Assembly: GCA_008638375.1 (NCBI GenBank)
Contig: CM018050.1
Span: forward strand, 29,293,723-29,357,722
DNA from: Nyssa sinensis
Lineage: Eukaryota; Streptophyta; Magnoliopsida; Cornales; Nyssaceae
Length of the DNA stretch: 64,000 bases
Direction: 5' to 3'
Positions 20,599-33,032 of the stretch are shown one piece after another; within the stretch, counting starts at the first letter, position 1; every line of letters begins with the position of its first letter. The translations under genes were made by a program, and so were the position numbers. Under the pieces are notes generated by a model. That model saw only the letters and a list, made by a program, of their open reading frames with translations. It was not told the origin of the DNA and searched no databases.

Positions 20599-23500
20599 TG
20601 TCACGCCCCGAATTTCTGACCGAAACCCGAGGTGCGACTGACGAACAGAAAGTAAATAAAATAAAAGATAATTAAACAGATTTCTGAATTTACGACAAAT
20701 TAAATAGAGTTCTTTAATTTTCTAAAAATTTCGGCAGCACCTCCTTTGTTTTTCGAACCTTTTCCCCCTGATAAACACAATACAACATATATATATACAA
20801 CAGTCACAATCCATCATCACTCGATGGCCACAACTCTATCAAAGTTAAATATACATCACCTACTTATACAATCCATCACGTCTACTCCTACACTTAAACT
20901 AAAGGATCACAATTTCATTATTTATTACAATATATAATGTCATTTCCATTCTTTTCAGAAATACACCAATCGTTTATAATGTCTAAATACGCCCCAAGGG
21001 CCCAAATATTCTTCCAAATTCATTTCCTCCCCTTTCTCCAAGATTTCATCAAGTCCCGCGTGCCAGGAGCTTTATCTGAAACCTTTGCCCACGAATGGGT
21101 CAGCGACAACATGCTGGTATGACATAATACTAATGCAAGAAACAAAACTAAGGTCGTGACATGTGCAAGTGTACAGTTATTTCTATATGGCATTCGATGT
21201 AATGATGACAGTATATGAACAATATACAGTATGTAAGCAGTATGCGTGACACACCCATGCAACTCTATGCCACCCATGTCTCATGATACGGTCATTCTCC
21301 GCTGGCATGAGTACCGCCGCGTATGTCTTGCTTCACGGTCCGGAATCCGTCAGGCAGGCAAGCACCTATTGGCCGATTTTGGGTTTTTCACCACAGGATC
21401 TGCACCCTCATAATGCAAAGCACCTCGTGCTGACCCACACTATGCTTTCAAGAAATCACACGATGCCAATATGCTATGATTTCATCATGCAATGATACAG
21501 TTCAAATGAAACATCCCTTTCATAAGCATATGCAACATGCTTTAAATAATGCATCACATTTAAGATTAACAATAGCATTTAAATTACAAGATTTCATCCA
21601 TAAATCTACGTGTCATGCTCGATCAATCCCAACACTTATACAATTCTACATGTCGCAATATCAGCGATCCTTCTAAAACATAAATCACATATGATGACAC
21701 TCAAGAAGTAAATCATAACACCCACAGATTCATAAAGAACACGTAAGCATATAAACAATCAAATTCTAAGTGGTTTCCTAATAGCAATTACGCATAGAGA
21801 ACATTCAATCATCTTATCAAATACTCCTAAGCTTAATCTCATTTCTCACATTAATAAAACATCATACCTGATAGGGTTGGTCACAACCCTACTAAGCGGT
21901 GTCCACTATGCAATCCAATCAACCCGTAAGTAACTTAGTCCTCCACTGGAATCATATCAAGCTTATGCTTATCTCCACTCAGCCAATCTTTGGAGAATTA
22001 GCAGTCAAGCGTGAACCAAACCCTTGTGCATCCCGAGTTTGAGGTTGCTCTCCAGTCCATGGTTCAGCAGTTGAAGAAAACACACCCGCAGGTTGATCGA
22101 GTCGGCCAACCGTTTTAAATCCAGTTTCATCAGCTTCTTCAGCCTTGACCCCATACTTAAATTGGATAATCGAATTACTACGTACATTCCTCACCGTGCC
22201 ATCATAACAGATAACAACATCCTGAAGGATGGCCATTAAGTTTTTGAATAAAGTTCCAGGCTCAGTCAACTCTCTAGATGAACGGACAATAACTTCTCTG
22301 CTTGAAATTGAGTGAGCCATCTCCACCTGAACAAGAGACCTAATACCCAATTATCGCCGCTGAAATACTACAACCACTTTCAAGAACCCATATGTTACGG
22401 AAACTCTGTGGCAAACTGAACTTCCTTGCAAAATATCTAAGTAGCTCCTTACTTGCTCTACCCCTTGCCAACAATCAGATTCAATGCAGCCTTACTAATT
22501 CCTGAGTTCCCCAATCTACCTGATGTTATCCACTGCCAAGGCAATCCTACTTGTAAAATTGAATGGCCCATATCTGATGCTACCCAACACCTAAACTGAC
22601 CGAAGCACCCATTTCTCTTTATCAATGGATCAACACGACACAAAGAAATGGATGGCATGTCTTGCTGTATGCTTCTGGAGTTCCTACCTCATCTGAATGC
22701 ACTAACAGAGTCTCCTCTCTTTGATCTCTCTCAAAACCAGTAGGTCCTGAACCTAACTCATTCGAATCGGCCAGCAGTTTGTAATCCAACAGCCTACGCA
22801 ACCCACAAACCTCTACCACTTTCTTCTTGTCGCAACCTCCTCCCATCGACAAGCTGCTCTGTTGCTTTAAAATGTGCCCAACAGTCTGTCCCCATTTTTA
22901 AACACACAAATCTCCTAACGGACGTAGCTCTACAGTCATAGATACTATCGCTAGTCCTATTCAAACCAACCTCAACTACACAACATCCAAACCTGCTGCC
23001 CCCAACTGTAACTCTCCCAATTAATTTACAATACCAGTCGACCCCTTATGCGAACCCAACCCCTCAATCAGACAACGGCACAAGCTTCCAATCACCTGAT
23101 GCCACCTACGGCTGAAGCCTATTCTGCTTCAGTTTCATCAAGTTCCTCAAGCCGCAAGCACTGGTCCCTCTTCATCCCCAACATAAATCAATTCCCAATA
23201 TATATATGTATATATATATATATACATACATCTCCTCCAACATGGGTACAGCCGAACCAGCAAATCCAACCCAACCGACTCTCAATCTGACGAACTAACG
23301 AACCAATTCAACACCCATGACAGCCATCGACAAAAACCGCAACAACACACACACAATCCCGAACCACTGCCATACACCACAACCGTAACACAAATCACAG
23401 AATCCTAACCCCAAGTTTCCGTTGAATCAACCCACGACCACTGAATCATCACCACCTGAAGCAAAAAAATCGAATTCAACTCACGATCCCATGACACGGC

Positions 23501-24084
23501 CAAAGTCGACAACTCCTCTACAGATCCGTCCCAATCGTTGCTGCCTCGTGTTCCTCCAATCCGTAACACACAGCTTCAATCGCTCCAAGGAATCCAAAAC
23601 CCACTGCTACTCCATCGCTACACCATACCGAGAGCCATCCCGCAAAACCGTAACATCCACACACATACATATATACATATACATACACATCCCCTGTCTG
23701 CGTCAAACCCAAACAGCCAACACACACCAAATCGCAACACAATTCACAAAATTGTAACCCCAATCGCAATCCAAAATCCGTCGCAAACCCGTCGCAAATC
23801 CGTCGCAGACCCGTCGCACTCCGACGCGAGCTTGGACACGCGAGACGCGATGGCCGTCGACCAGATCTCCCCCCTCGCGACCACCGTCGTCCGCAGCCCC
23901 GTCCGTTTCTCTTTCCCTCTTTCTTTCCTTCCTTTTTCTCTCTCTTTTCTTCTCCCTTTTCCTCCTCCCCTGTTCTGCCGTTCTCCCTCAGCCGAGACCT
24001 GTACCATCCCCTTTTCTTCTTTTCTCTTTTCTCTTTTCTTTTTCTTTCCCTCTTTTCTTCTTTTATTCATTTTCCACCACACAC

Positions 24085-24120
<36 letters not shown>

Positions 24121-24392
24121 CCATACTTTATATTTTATTCATGTATACTATTACACATATTTTTATTTTTATTTTATTTTATTTTTCATATATTAATTTT
24201 GAATGTAAATAAAGTTGGTATAAAGCTGGCTCAATATCAGTATTATTTGTTTTGACGTCTCTGGGTGTCCGTTCGCGTCTTATGTCATTTTTATTATTTT
24301 TTTTTTCAAAATTAAATTAATTAGAAATTAAGGACATTCACATAGCGTTCAAAAAAAAAAAAATTTCTATTCCAAATTTTCGAATCTTTACA
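20599..24392 (+). mobile_element. Solo LTR (LTR-2), 3.8 kb, with 5-bp target duplication
   Basis: Begins TGTCACGCCCCGAATTTCTG and ends AATCTTTACA, flanked by GATAT on both sides (20594-20598 and 24393-24397). The host repeat R1 is continuous across the insertion, so the limits are well defined. Family landmarks are present at the two ends (CGCCCCAAGGGCCCAAAT near 20992, CCTGATAGGGTTGGTC near 21868). From about 21900 to 23850 the sequence differs from the other family LTRs and carries an antisense RNA-polymerase-like fragment. There is no internal retrotransposon domain. The 224-residue open frame at 23538-24212 is low-complexity and not a gene. Confidence 0.85.
22147..22350 (-). pseudogene. 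Fragment resembling RNA polymerase largest subunit (NRPD1/NRPE1-like)
   Basis: The minus strand reads HSISSREVIVRSSRELTEPG, TLFKNLMAILQDVVICYDGT, then VRNVRSNSIIQFKYGV. The D-x-V-x-x-YDGTVRN...IIQF-x-YG pattern is a conserved stretch of multisubunit RNA polymerase largest subunits. The surrounding residues remind me more of plant Pol IV/V subunits than of Pol II, but I cannot settle that without a search. Only about 67 residues are recognisable; beyond YGV the frame (to 21979) is unlike the family, and a stop lies just upstream. It sits antisense inside a solo LTR, which suggests gene-fragment capture. It is not a functional gene. Confidence 0.55.
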
Positions 24393-24577
24393 GATATAAT
24401 GCTTCAATGTGAATAGATGCATCTATTGGTGAATAGACACACCAATTTGAAGGGATGCAACTATTCTTTGAATTCAAAAGGACGCACCTGTTCATTGTAA
24501 CTGTTTAGTCAAAATTTAAAAACATAACATTTTGAAAATATAATTTAAATAAATAAATTTATTTAAATATATTTCTT

Positions 24578-24613
<36 letters not shown>

Positions 24614-25425
24614 CGGGTCAAGGCCCAAGCCCAACCCAAGGTAATTGTATATATATTCTTTAAAAACTTTGTTCCCAACCTATGTGAGATACAAGTTTTT
24701 CACAAGGTTTAAGCTTTGTTACCATTTTCAAGTGGTGATATTTGGAGTCTATTTCTCATTCACTCTTTGATGGTTTTGAGCAACCCAAGATTTAAGTTCT
24801 TAATCTTCTCATGGATGAAAATATATTTTCATGTAGACCCATCTACAATAATGTGTGAGACCCATTTTAATTTTGGTTCAAAAATGACCAAAAATTATTG
24901 CTCAATAATCTATTTTTCCAATACCTGTAAGCTTTTATTTTTAACTATAAGCTTAGAGAAAAGTAGTGAAAAAATTTTCATTATTTCCATCATTCATTTC
25001 TGCAGCTACTTTTTTTTTATTGTCAAACTGTATTATTGCACCATTACCAACTCCTCTCAACCTTTCGAAACTATTCTTTTAGCACTGAACTATAGTCTGA
25101 TTTTATCTACAAATTATTGATTATAGAGAGAGGTGGTGGGTTTGACGCTTGCCCAATTTACGTTGCACGTTTTAAATTTGATTATTTCATATGGTAGAGT
25201 TTCAATCATGTCTTGTTTCGTAGTATAATAATTGTCACGTATTCAGTTTTGTACAATTTAATTGGATGCGTCTGGAGTTACAATTTCAAAATTACATGAA
25301 AATTAATACCATATCACTTTTTAACACATAAGACGTGATGGTATTGTCTGTTTTTCTAAATTATTTTTCTGTAACTTTATTTGCATTTGTTTATCTTGTT
25401 TGTGGTTTATCAAATTTAAAATTAA
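24393..25425 (-). repeat. R1 dispersed repeat, locus 2 right piece
   Basis: Continues R1 after the LTR insertion and matches 7267-8250 closely. It contains a long (AT)n tract (about 24583-24611). It ends near GTGGTTTATCA at about 25413, and locus 1 diverges after the same TATCA, so TATCA may be the true R1 end. The open frame 24716-25120 is not protein-like. Confidence 0.55.
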
Positions 25426-25919
25426 TACCAAATTTTTATTTTACATTATTGTATCAATATTGGTATATTTTTGTACAAAGTTGTGGCACATAATGATTTA
25501 ATAACATCCAATTATTTATGTCTTTTGTATAAACAATGGTAATATATCATACCTATTGAACAAAATAATAGTACATAAGAAATAAAAGATATTATATTAT
25601 AAACAAATGGTTATTCTACCACAAATTACCTTTTAAGTGTAAATTTCTCTACCCTTTATGTAATATACTTTTTAAAGCCTTGCCTTAAGTATAATTCAAT
25701 CTGTTAGATTTTTGTAATTAATTTTTGGACCACTTACACTAATAGAAAATTTCAAAAACATTAACACCCACTTATAATTTCACATTGGCTGATTACTCTA
25801 AATGTAATTTTTCCTACAATTAATAGACATGAGAAATTGTAAATTTATTAATTATTAAGTTTTTTCATACTTTTATCAACTACAAAGTGTTTAATAAATA
25901 TAATACTTTTTTGTACCCA

Positions 25920-26443
25920 TTTGATTAGCACCTTTACCAATCTTACGTTTTCTAGTCGCTAGCATATGTGTAATTTCAATTGCTTGAACAGATCACAACT
26001 CGTTATGACACTTGGAAAAAATATTAACAAGATTAACAATGAAAGAAAACATTGAAAAAAAATAGTCAGATAGAAGCCATGTCTTTAGATGCAACAATTA
26101 TTGTTAGTTGTAATCAATGGGCAAAGTAATGCACATAATATGCATATGGGCAATCTTTAAGAAATAGTGCTTGTAGTCTATTCCATGCACTACGCACATT
26201 ACTAGCGCGACGATATTGATTTCCTGATTTCGAACATTGATACTCTGCAAGATTAGGTTGAAATGACCAAACTCTGATATATGTCCATCTAATCTCATCA
26301 CATTGATTAATGGGATATTGTCCTATTTGAATACGTAATCTCAAAACTTGTTCAAGAAAAGTATCGTCGAATTCTTCAGTATTTAGAAGAAAGTTGCTCT
26401 TCAAGAATTGAAGCATCAAAATTAGATACAAAAGGTGTATCAC
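25920..26443 (-). pseudogene. hAT (TTF/DUF4371-type) transposase remnant, copy C
   Basis: The frame 26443-26114 has the same fused structure as copy B: LRLRIQIGQYPINQCDEIRW, then NQYRRASNVRSAWNRLQALF, then LKDCPYAYYVHYFAH. Family-like residues continue past the stop. The identical N-terminal/mid-protein junction shows that the deletion predates this copy. Confidence 0.7.
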
Positions 26444-26569
26444 TTTTTAATATATTATCATCTCTTAATTTAAAGAATGAAAAAATTATTTTTTTCTTAC
26501 TTGAGATTTTGTCGATGATGTGACATTATAACCTAAAGTTTCAAATTAAAAAAATTAAATCAATAAAAT

Positions 26570-26900
26570 TGTTAGACAAATAAATGTGCGCCTATGAAAT
26601 TGAGAAAAATAATTGAACCAATAATACAAATAATTTAATATATGTGCGCCTGTGCAGCTAGAAAAAAATAATTGAATCACTAATACAAATAATTAAATGT
26701 ATGTGCGTATGTGCAATTAAATAAAATAATATTAATTGAATTTAATAATCTAAAATAAATTTGTGTAAGTGCGCAATTGAATAAAATAATTGAATTAATA
26801 ATCTAAAATAATTTTTTGTATATGTGCAATTGAATAAAATAATTGAATTAATAATCTGAAATTAAGTTTTGTATGTGTATGTGCAATTGAATAAAAAATA
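26570..26900. repeat. Degenerate 55-60-bp tandem repeats in hAT fossil C
   Basis: Same array type and position as at 18470-18800. Confidence 0.55.
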
Positions 26901-26950
26901 CAAAATAAAGCTTCTTATAAGAATTTGTTTTTACTATGAATGAAACATGT

Positions 26951-27402
26951 TCGTTACCTTACCATGCTAAAAGTTCTTAAAACTAGAATGATGCAATCCG
27001 AGCAATTAGTTTCACGTAGAAATACAATGTATTCTCTTGTGTAGTGCAAAAAATGCACCGAAATATTGAAATAGTAACAAGATAATATAGAAAATTTTAG
27101 AAAGAAAACATAAAACCCATTGCCTATCAAATAATGTCAAAAGAAATTTTCTTAACAAACAAATAAAACTTAAAAAGAAAAAAAATTTAGCTAGAAAACA
27201 CCAAAATCGATCAAATAAATGATACAAAAAAATATTTAACATTCAAAAAAAACAGAAGCTGAAAAGTCAAAACTCATCAAATAAATAGCAATAATATATC
27301 CTAACCCAAGTATACTCAAAGAAAAAATAACTATATAAAAATAGAAAAAAAAATAAAAAGCAATTATTGAGATTAAAAAGAGACGAAGAAAAAAAAATGT
27401 TA
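26951..27402. other. AT-rich spacer within the duplicated block
   Basis: The first part (26963-27190) is absent from the sister block at 18864; the rest matches 18865-19084. No gene is seen. Confidence 0.5.
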
Positions 27403-27685
27403 GTATTGTGCATTCATCATGAGAGGTCATGCCCTCACACCTTTCAGCAAAATGGCATTGCTGAGAGGAAACATCGACATGTAGTGGAGACGGGTTTAAC
27501 ACTACTATTCAGAGCTTCTCTTCCCCCTTAATTTTGGAATGCTGCATTTGCCATTGCCACTTTCCTAATCAATAGATTGCCTACCAAGACTTTGTCCCAT
27601 CACTCTCCATATGAACGCCTCTTTCACAAACCACCATCTTATGATCACCTCAAAGTCTTTGGATGTGCTTGCTATCCCCTCCTTA
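27403..27685 (+). pseudogene. Ty1/copia integrase fragment, second copy
   Basis: Reads ...FQQNGIAERKHRHVVETGLT with the integrase catalytic Glu, then LINRLPTKTLSHHSPYERLF, then VFGCACYPLL. It keeps the Gln codon that is a stop in the sister copy at 19125. It is cut at 27685 by a CACTA terminus, exactly where the sister copy continues uninterrupted. Confidence 0.8.
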
Positions 27686-29870
27686 CATTACAGGAAAAGT
27701 CACTATTAGCGACGCATGCGTGCGTCGCTAATAGTGGCAATGTGCGTCGCAAACGAGCTTTAGCGACGCACAAAGGGGCGTCGCTAAATATGTCGCAAAA
27801 GGTCGTGTCACAAATAGTATTGGCGCACACACATTCTGAGCATCGCTAAAGGGATGTATTAGCGACGCTCCCTGTGCGTCGCTAATAGTGGCAATGTGCG
27901 TCGCAAACGAGCTTTAGTGTTTTCTTTGTTGTTGTATTCCTGTTTAAACCTGTATCAATCATCCTGATATACAATAAAATTCAAGCATTTTGAAATGAAT
28001 ATATTAAAAAAGAAAAATACATTCATATATATATATATATTATACTAATTATGTACATTTGTAAAAGTACAATTTAACAATAAATAGAAAAATAAAAAAT
28101 TGTCTCAAAAAATGTAACTACAGATGTCCATGAAAAGAAAAAATAAAAATAAAAATAACAAGTTCGGATGCAAAACATAAAGACGGCGGCTCAATAATCC
28201 CGATCAATCTGAAATAAAGATCAAATGATATATAGTAGAATAATTATTAAATATATATGAACATAGAATGTGAATAATTTTTTTTTTCCTGCATAAATAG
28301 TAAGAACGGCATAAAGTAGCATAAGTTGCAAACCACTGATCTGAACTGATTTCTGTAAGTTTGTGTTAGTCTATTTTGTCATTTGTGAGGTGTGTGATGG
28401 GGTTTTAGGATAGTTAGGCCGATATCAAGCATTTTGGTCCATTAAAACCCTAAAATTGGCCTTTTCGAAGTAAAAACTTGTATAAGTTTCAAACCTGGCA
28501 TCCGAACCGAGTGTCGTAAGTTCGTGCAAGTCTATTTTATCATTTTTGAGGTATGTGATAGGGTTTCAGTGTAGTTAGGCCGATATCCGGCATTTTAGTC
28601 TGTCAAAACCCCAAAATGGGGCCTTTTAGAGCTAAAACTTGCATAAGTTTCAAACCGGGCATCCGAACCGAGTGCCGTAAGTTTGTAGTATTCTATTTTA
28701 TCATTTTTGAGGTGTGTGATGGGGTTTCAGTGTATTTAGGCTGATATTCGGCATTTTGGTCCGTCAAAACCTTAAAATGGGCCTTTTTGGAGCTAAAACT
28801 TGCATAAGTTTCAAACCGGGCATCCAAACTGAGTGCCGTAAGTTTGTGCAAGTATATTTTATTATTTTTGAGGTGTGTGATGGGGTTTCGGTATAGTTAG
28901 GCCGATATTCGGCATTTTGGTCTATCAAAATCCCAAAATGGGCCTTTTTGGAGCTAAATCTTGCATAAGTTTTAAACAGAGTGTCGTAAGTTTGCGCAAG
29001 TCTATTTTATCATTTTTGAGGTGTGTGATGGAGTTTCAGTGTAGTTAGGCCGATATCTAGAATTTTGGTCCGTCAAAACCCCAAAATGGGCTTTTTTGGA
29101 GCTGAAACTTGCATAAGTTTCAAACCGGTGATCTGAACCGAGTGCCGTAAGTTTGTGCAAGTCTATTTTATCATTTTTGAGGTATGTGATGGGGTTTCGG
29201 TGTAGTTAAGCCGATATATGACATTTTGGTCTGTCAAAACCCCAATATGGGCCTTTTTGGAGCTGAAACTTGTATAAGTTTCAAACCGGTGATCTAAACC
29301 GAGTGCCATAAGTTTGTGCAAGTATATTTTATCATTTTTGAGGTGTGTGATGGGGTTTTGGTGTAGTTAGGCCGATATTTGGCATTTTGGTATGTCAAAA
29401 CACCAAAATAGGCTTTTTTGGAGCTGAAACTTGCATAAGTTTCAAACCGGTGATCCAAACCGAGTGCCATAAGTTTGTGCAAGTCTATTGTATAATTTCT
29501 AAGGTGTGTGATGGGGTTTTGGGTTAGTTAGGCCGATAATCGAAATTTTGGTTTGTCAAAACCCAAAAATGGGCCTTTTTGGAGCTGAAGCTTGCAAAAG
29601 TTTCAAACGGGGCGTCCGAACCGAGTGTCGTAAGTTCGTGCAAGTCTATTTTGTCATTTAGGAGGTGTGTGATGGGGTTTCGGGATAGTTAGGCCGATAT
29701 CCGACATTTTGATCGGTCAAAACTCCAAAATGGGCCTTTTCGGAGCTGAAATTTGCCTAAGTTTCAAACTAGTGATTTGAACCGAGTGCCGTAAGTTCGT
29801 GCAAGTCTATTTTATCATTTGTGAGGTGTGTGATGGGGTTTCGGTGTAGTTAGACCGATATTTTTCTTTG
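27686..29870 (-). mobile_element. CACTA element B, 3' half, minus strand, with 161-bp array
   Basis: The 3' terminus is at 27686 (CATTACAGGAAAAG, a mutated CACTACA end), followed by dense GCGACGCAC/GTGCGTCGC subterminal repeats (to about 27915). Next come about 430 bp matching 42520-42900 in reverse, then the 161-bp tandem array. It is a truncated inverted relative of the element at 37744-43396: everything 5' of the array is missing, and the junction is near 29870. No transposase remains. Confidence 0.8.
28350..29870. repeat. 161-bp tandem array (about 9 units) inside CACTA-B
   Basis: Using the AGTGCCGTAAG landmark, unit boundaries fall at 28520, 28681, 28842, 28990, 29151, 29312, 29473, 29634 and 29795. 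That is a constant 161 bp except for one 148-bp unit. Each unit contains GAGGTGTGTGATGGGGTTT, GTTAGGCCGATAT and AAAATGGGCCTTTTTGGAGC. Divergence between units is modest. This is satellite-like but confined to the element. Confidence 0.9.
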
Positions 29871-30073
29871 ACGAGGTAGTAGACTATGCATATCAAATAC
29901 ATTAAAAAGAAGACAGAGAGAGAAAAAAAAAAAACATCTTGAATTGCATATCAAATATAAAATCATTTCTTGGAATCTTTGTTTGCTCTGTTTGATTCTT
30001 AATTAGAAACCATGGAATAATATCATTTTCTCTTGTTGTAATAGGATCAAATTAAGTGATTTTATTTTCCTTT
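29871..30073. other. Short unassigned AT-rich segment
   Basis: Sequence between the truncated CACTA-B and LTR-3; nothing recognised. Confidence 0.4.
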
Positions 30074-32997
30074 TGTCACACCCCGAATTTCTGTAAACCC
30101 GAGGCGCGACTGACGAGACAGAAAAAAAAATAAATAAAAGGACAAATGTAAATAAATTCACTAAACATGCATCCATTCCTGTCAATACATAAAATGACAT
30201 AAAGTACATCCCATGAATACATCGTTTGCATGGTCATTCGGGCTTAAGCCCTTACATTGCAAAATATGCCCCAAGGGCCAAACATCTCCAAGCACTCTTC
30301 TCTATAAAGCATTATTGAAACTCATGTAGCTGGGGCGTCCTCATCTGTAATGTTGGTCCCACGAATCGGTCAGCTCAACTGCTGGTATAATGTAGTGCTA
30401 ATGTAAGAAATAAAGCTAAGGTGTGGCATGTGCAAAGTGTACATTTATATCTAAATGTCATTCAAAGCATCGCAGTAATATATGAGTGGTATGCATGACG
30501 CACCCATGCACAACTCTATGCCACACCCATGTCTCATTTACGGGTACTCCCTGATGGCATCGAAGTACCAATGCAATAGCCAATTTTGGGTTTTTCACCA
30601 CAGGATCTACACCCTCATAATGCATAGCACCACGTGCTCAACTCACGCCATGTTTTCAAGGATTCACCATATGCCAATATGCTAATGTAATATCAATGAA
30701 CATGGTTTTCAATAATATAGCATGCTCGGACAATAACATATAAATCATCAGTCAGTTCCATGTGTATGTATATCTCATGTGTTCATATATCATAGTTCAT
30801 GTTCTTCACTTTACTAAACTCTCAAAGAACGCAAGCAACACATAAACATGTGAACAACCAACTTCAAATTATCAAGTAAACACATTCCAAATAAACACAT
30901 AAATCATTCTAGTCATTCACAGAATATTCCTAACTTAACTTCATTTCTAATATTAGCAAAACAGCATACCTGTCAGGTTGGTCTCAATCCTAGTAAACCG
31001 TGCTCGTAAGGTGGTGGCTATCCATGGAAATGTAGAAGTTAGACGACCTTCTCCTTGCCTTTCGGTGTCCCTAAACCATAAAATGTTACTCAGTCGGTCT
31101 GTCGTTTGAATGATGCCATTAATCAAATTTTTTATGTCTTTATTTTATTAATTTCTACTTTGCTAAAATAAATTCTATAATTGGATCCGAAACGTCGAAG
31201 AAAATAAGTCTAGGCCTTTGTAAAAATTAATTTAGATGTTTGGTTTAAAAAGGGCAAAACAGTCATTTTGCACTTTCACGGGTTCCCATTTCTCGAGGCC
31301 TTTTCTCTTAAATCGGACTCCACGGTTGAGTCCAGAGTGTTCGAGATAATAAGATTTCACTATTCGTTTACTTAATTTGGAGTTCGTTTGATTGTGTTTC
31401 AATTCAAGGGCATTTTGGTAATTTTAAGAGTTACTACGGGTCTTTTATTTTTTTGGACCCTGTCTCGTAAAATGGACTTCACCATTGGTCTCAGAATGGT
31501 CGAGATAGTCGAAATACACTAATGACTTGTCCCATTTGGACTCCAGATTATTTTAGAATATTTAAATAATTAAATTAATTTAATTAACCAATTAATTAAT
31601 TAATTTTATTAATATTTTATTCTGGTGAGTCAGATTATAATTTTCCAAAGTTCAGGGGTCAAAGTAGAATTTTCAAAAGTTCTGGGGTCAAGTTTAATTT
31701 CCAAAAAGTCCAGGGGTTAATTTGTAAATTCTAATTCTCCTATTCTCAATTCGGTTACCCAAACAGGGATTAGTCCAGAACAGGGATAGGATATCCCTGT
31801 TCCTGTTTCAATTTCAATTTTCAATTTCTTACACCCGTAGCCAAATAGCCCATTTCATCTTTTAATTTAAAACAATACGGCGACACGTGGCAGGGGCGGA
31901 TCGCCCAAGCCCGACCCGAACCCGAACCAGACCCAGACCCGATCCGAAACAATGCCTCCTTCCCCGTTTTTTTGGTGAAGCTCCCGTAGGGTTCCGGCGC
32001 CTTCTCTGGCGCCGGCGATATTTTTCCGGCGACTTTTCACAGTTTTAAAAATGTAGTTTTCTCAGGTTTTTCATGTAGATTCCATATCTAAGGTCGGTTT
32101 TGGATTTAAGCCACTAGATTTTCACGAAATAGGGTCCAAAGATTTAGGTCAACTCTCCGGCCGACCCTTCTCTTTCATTTTCGTGACTGTTTGGTCATGG
32201 TTCAACCTCCATTTTTATCCTAATGGTTTTCTGCACTATAGAGGAGCAATCTCTCATTCCCAAAACCAAGTTTTAAACCAATATTTTTTCAACCACCCGT
32301 TTATCCAACCCACCTGCAACTGACCTTTTCTATCTCATTTCCTAACCATTTTAAGTGATTTCTTTTGCAAAATAATCCATATTTCATACACTATAAGAAT
32401 CGAGAATCAAATCTATATAACATGCTAAGAAACAAAAAAAATCAGAATGGAGTCACTCACGGTTTTCTGGGTTTCTCTCTCTAGCCGTGCACCTCCTTCA
32501 CCTTCTGGTTCCAAGCTTGAATCAAGCTCCAAAATCTCTTCTCCCTTCTAGAAATCTCTCTCTCTCCCTTGCTCTTTGCTTTTCTTTCCTTTCTCTCCTC
32601 CCAACCGAGACCAAGATATAAACTCACACATCAACTCCCTCACGTCTCCCACTACCAGCCCCTTTTCTTGACCCTTCTTCTCTGTTCAGACTCCCTCTTT
32701 TCTCTACAAGGCAGCTTTGCATTAAATGCAAAGCTGCCCTATATATACACCTATATATATCACTCATTTACACACACCCTAGACACACACACTTACACGA
32801 CCCCACACACACACACGGTCTGTCTCACACACACACACATACCAGACTTGTTCCACTCACACAGAGCACACATGCACTGTTATACACATACATATACCTA
32901 TACACATACACATGTAATATCCCACACATATACATACCATATATATATAACACCCATGCATCCATAATAATATACACATTACATTCATTTCACATTT

Positions 32998-33032
<35 letters not shown>

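Larger units (their letters stand above)
25431..26950 (-). mobile_element. hAT-like fossil, copy C
   Basis: Nearly identical to copy B from 17331 on, and shares its 9-bp deletion (near 26206). No Kunitz gene lies beside this copy; its left end joins R1 directly. Confidence 0.65.

Noticed and set aside
22458..22852. Two minus-strand frames next to the polymerase-like fragment
   Set aside because: I looked for further polymerase-subunit motifs and found none, so they are not called as part of the captured gene.
23538..24212. 224-residue open frame
   Set aside because: It consists of CT-rich LTR sequence, a poly-Phe/Ser stretch and an (AT)n tract; no real protein signature.
28350..29870. Regular repeats considered as a CRISPR-like array
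   Set aside because: The 161-bp unit is repeated whole, without short repeats separated by unique spacers, and lies inside a plant CACTA element.
32569..32967. 132-residue open frame
   Set aside because: It crosses the LTR palindrome and (CA)n tracts; composition is Thr/His/Tyr-rich from microsatellites.
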